Source: Actinomycetota bacterium | GTDB taxonomy: Bacteria; Actinomycetota; Thermoleophilia; RBG-16-64-13 | NCBI GenBank assembly: GCA_023488925.1 | Contig: JAMDDA010000067.1 | Coordinates: forward strand, 1 to 6,838 | DNA length: 6,838 nt | Reading direction: 5' to 3' | Shown here: positions 6,162 through 6,838 of the stretch, one piece after another | How the letters are laid out: each line of letters opens with the position of its first letter | Position numbering within the stretch: the first letter of the stretch is position 1 | The notes under the pieces: generated by a model | The model's database searches: none | What the model saw: only the letters and a program-made list of their open reading frames with translations | Told to the model about the DNA's origin: nothing | Program-made: the position numbers and the translations under genes

Positions 6162-6217
6162 GGCGGTCACCACCGGGAGCTCACGCCCCGGGCGCGGGGT
6201 CCCCGGCTGCTGCCCAG

Positions 6218-6233
6218 GCGCCGCCCGCGGCGC
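6218..6233 (-). terminator. GC hairpin just after rnhB, weak terminator candidate
   Basis: GCGCCG (6218-6223) and CGGCGC (6228-6233) form a perfect 6-bp stem with a 4-nt loop, beginning 6 nt past the rnhB stop codon. No T tract follows on the minus strand, so it is at best a pause or RNA-3'-end structure. With the repeats that follow, it separates rnhB from the yraN-yifB-dprA group. Confidence 0.2.
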
Positions 6234-6239
6234 TGGCGC

Positions 6240-6838
6240 TCACTGCCCGGCGCCGGGGTCTCCATCGCGGTCGCCCTCGCTCCAGAGGGTCGGCGGGCTC
6301 TCCCCCACCCCGGCGAAGCTCCGGCGGTGTAGCACGCACGGCCCATAGACGCGCAGCGCCTCTCGGTGCTGCCTCGTGCCGTACCCCACGTGCTGGGCGA
6401 ACCCGTAGACCGGGTGGATCGCATCCAGAGCCCGCATGAGGCGAGCGCGCACCACCTTGGCCACCACCGAGGCCGCGGCGACGACCGCGCTCTTCCCGTC
6501 GCCCCCCACGAGACGCTCGGCCCTGAGCTGGGGTCGACCCACTTCGAAACCGTCGACCAGGGCGAGGTCGTACCGGCCCGCCAGCCCGGCCAAAGCATCG
6601 CCCAACGCGCGGAGGTTACAGCGATGCAGGCCGACTTCATCGATGGTGTGCGCCGACACGACGGCGATGGAGACCCGGCCGGCTTCGGTCAGGATGTGGT
6701 GGTAGAGCTCCTCCCGCCGCTCCCGGGCGAGAAGCTTGGAGTCGGTCAGACCTTCCAGCGCCGGAAAGCGGGGACGCCTGTAGTCGAGGGTCACGGCGGC
6801 CGCCACCAGCGGCCCGGCCAGACAGCCACGACCTGCTT
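6240..6838 (-). CDS. rnhB: Ribonuclease HII (5' end beyond window), one catalytic residue replaced
   Basis: RNase HII cuts RNA:DNA hybrids and single ribonucleotides embedded in DNA. The visible 198 residues begin inside the first catalytic motif: AGRGCLAGPLVAAAVTLD, preceded by a split codon ending AA that fits the Glu of DEAGRG; the paired Asp is off the edge. Further family marks are GLTDSKLL, LALVDGFEV (third carboxylate present), the GGDGKSAVVAAASVVAKV block, GYGTRQH, and the terminal GPCVLHRRSF. Two positions depart from the family: the fourth catalytic Asp, normally in KVTRDRLM, is Ala (KVVRARLM, codon 6446-6444), and the usual Lys of HKGYGT is Val (HVGYGT, codon 6389-6387). A short Asp/Gly-rich C-terminal extension of about 20 residues follows the HRRSF motif. 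The enzyme may be weakened, or the Ala may be a sequence error, since a single base separates Ala GCT from Asp GAT. Identity as RnhB is secure; activity is not. Confidence 0.93.
   Translation of the reverse strand, partial: AGRGCLAGPLVAAAVTLDYRRPRFPALEGLTDSKLLARERREELYHHILTEAGRVSIAVVSAHTIDEVGLHRCNLRALGDALAGLAGRYDLALVDGFEVGRPQLRAERLVGGDGKSAVVAAASVVAKVVRARLMRALDAIHPVYGFAQHVGYGTRQHREALRVYGPCVLHRRSFAGVGESPPTLWSEGDRDGDPGAGQ

Noticed and set aside
6092..6171. CRISPR array
   Set aside because: The repeats are 29 nt but imperfect, the spacer would be only 12 nt, and there are no cas genes.

Overview
All recognisable genes lie on the minus strand, so the window is best read from 6838 down to 1. The right two thirds is very GC-rich (one line I counted in the dprA/yifB junction, 4021-4080, is 45/60 G+C). 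It carries a housekeeping cluster in the order rnhB (cut by the window edge) - yraN - yifB/comM - dprA. Tight spacing (2 nt between yraN and yifB, a 4-nt ATGA overlap between yifB and dprA), strong GGAGG Shine-Dalgarno sites, GTG starts and S-layer-homology sequence suggest a high-GC Bacillota-type bacterium (Clostridia/Limnochordia/Thermaerobacter-like). That placement is inference; no rRNA or marker phylogeny is available here.

Immediately after dprA, where topA often follows in Bacillota, the window instead holds a decayed gene for an S-layer-homology (SLH) protein (about 2172-2773). Two SLH modules are still readable but are broken by a 1-nt frameshift and an in-frame TAG. A good sigma-A-like promoter (TTGAAG - 17 nt - TAAAAT, 2147-2175) overlaps its end and points leftward.

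From that promoter reads a lower-GC accessory operon (line 1501-1560 is 28/60 G+C). It has a structured 5' leader with inverted repeats, a 21-codon leader ORF with a strong ribosome binding site that ends just before the next gene, a secreted protein gene interrupted by a 1-nt frameshift (1313-1983), and 25 nt later an intact gene for a second secreted protein (589-1287). Neither secreted protein belongs to a family I recognise. After a 257-nt gap with several inverted repeats, a lipoprotein gene with a near-perfect Shine-Dalgarno starts at 331 and runs off the left edge.

The core genes fit DNA uptake/processing and genome maintenance: RNase HII removes RNA from DNA, YraN is a nuclease-fold protein, YifB/ComM is an AAA+ ATPase linked to transformation, and DprA loads RecA on incoming single strands. 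The left third looks like cell-surface or secreted accessory material undergoing turnover. The items most worth a second look are: an RNase HII that lacks one of its four catalytic carboxylates, the leader ORF and structured leader of the secreted-protein operon, the SLH gene remnant, and a pair of imperfect 29-nt repeats between rnhB and yraN that resemble the internal repeats of insertion-sequence ends.
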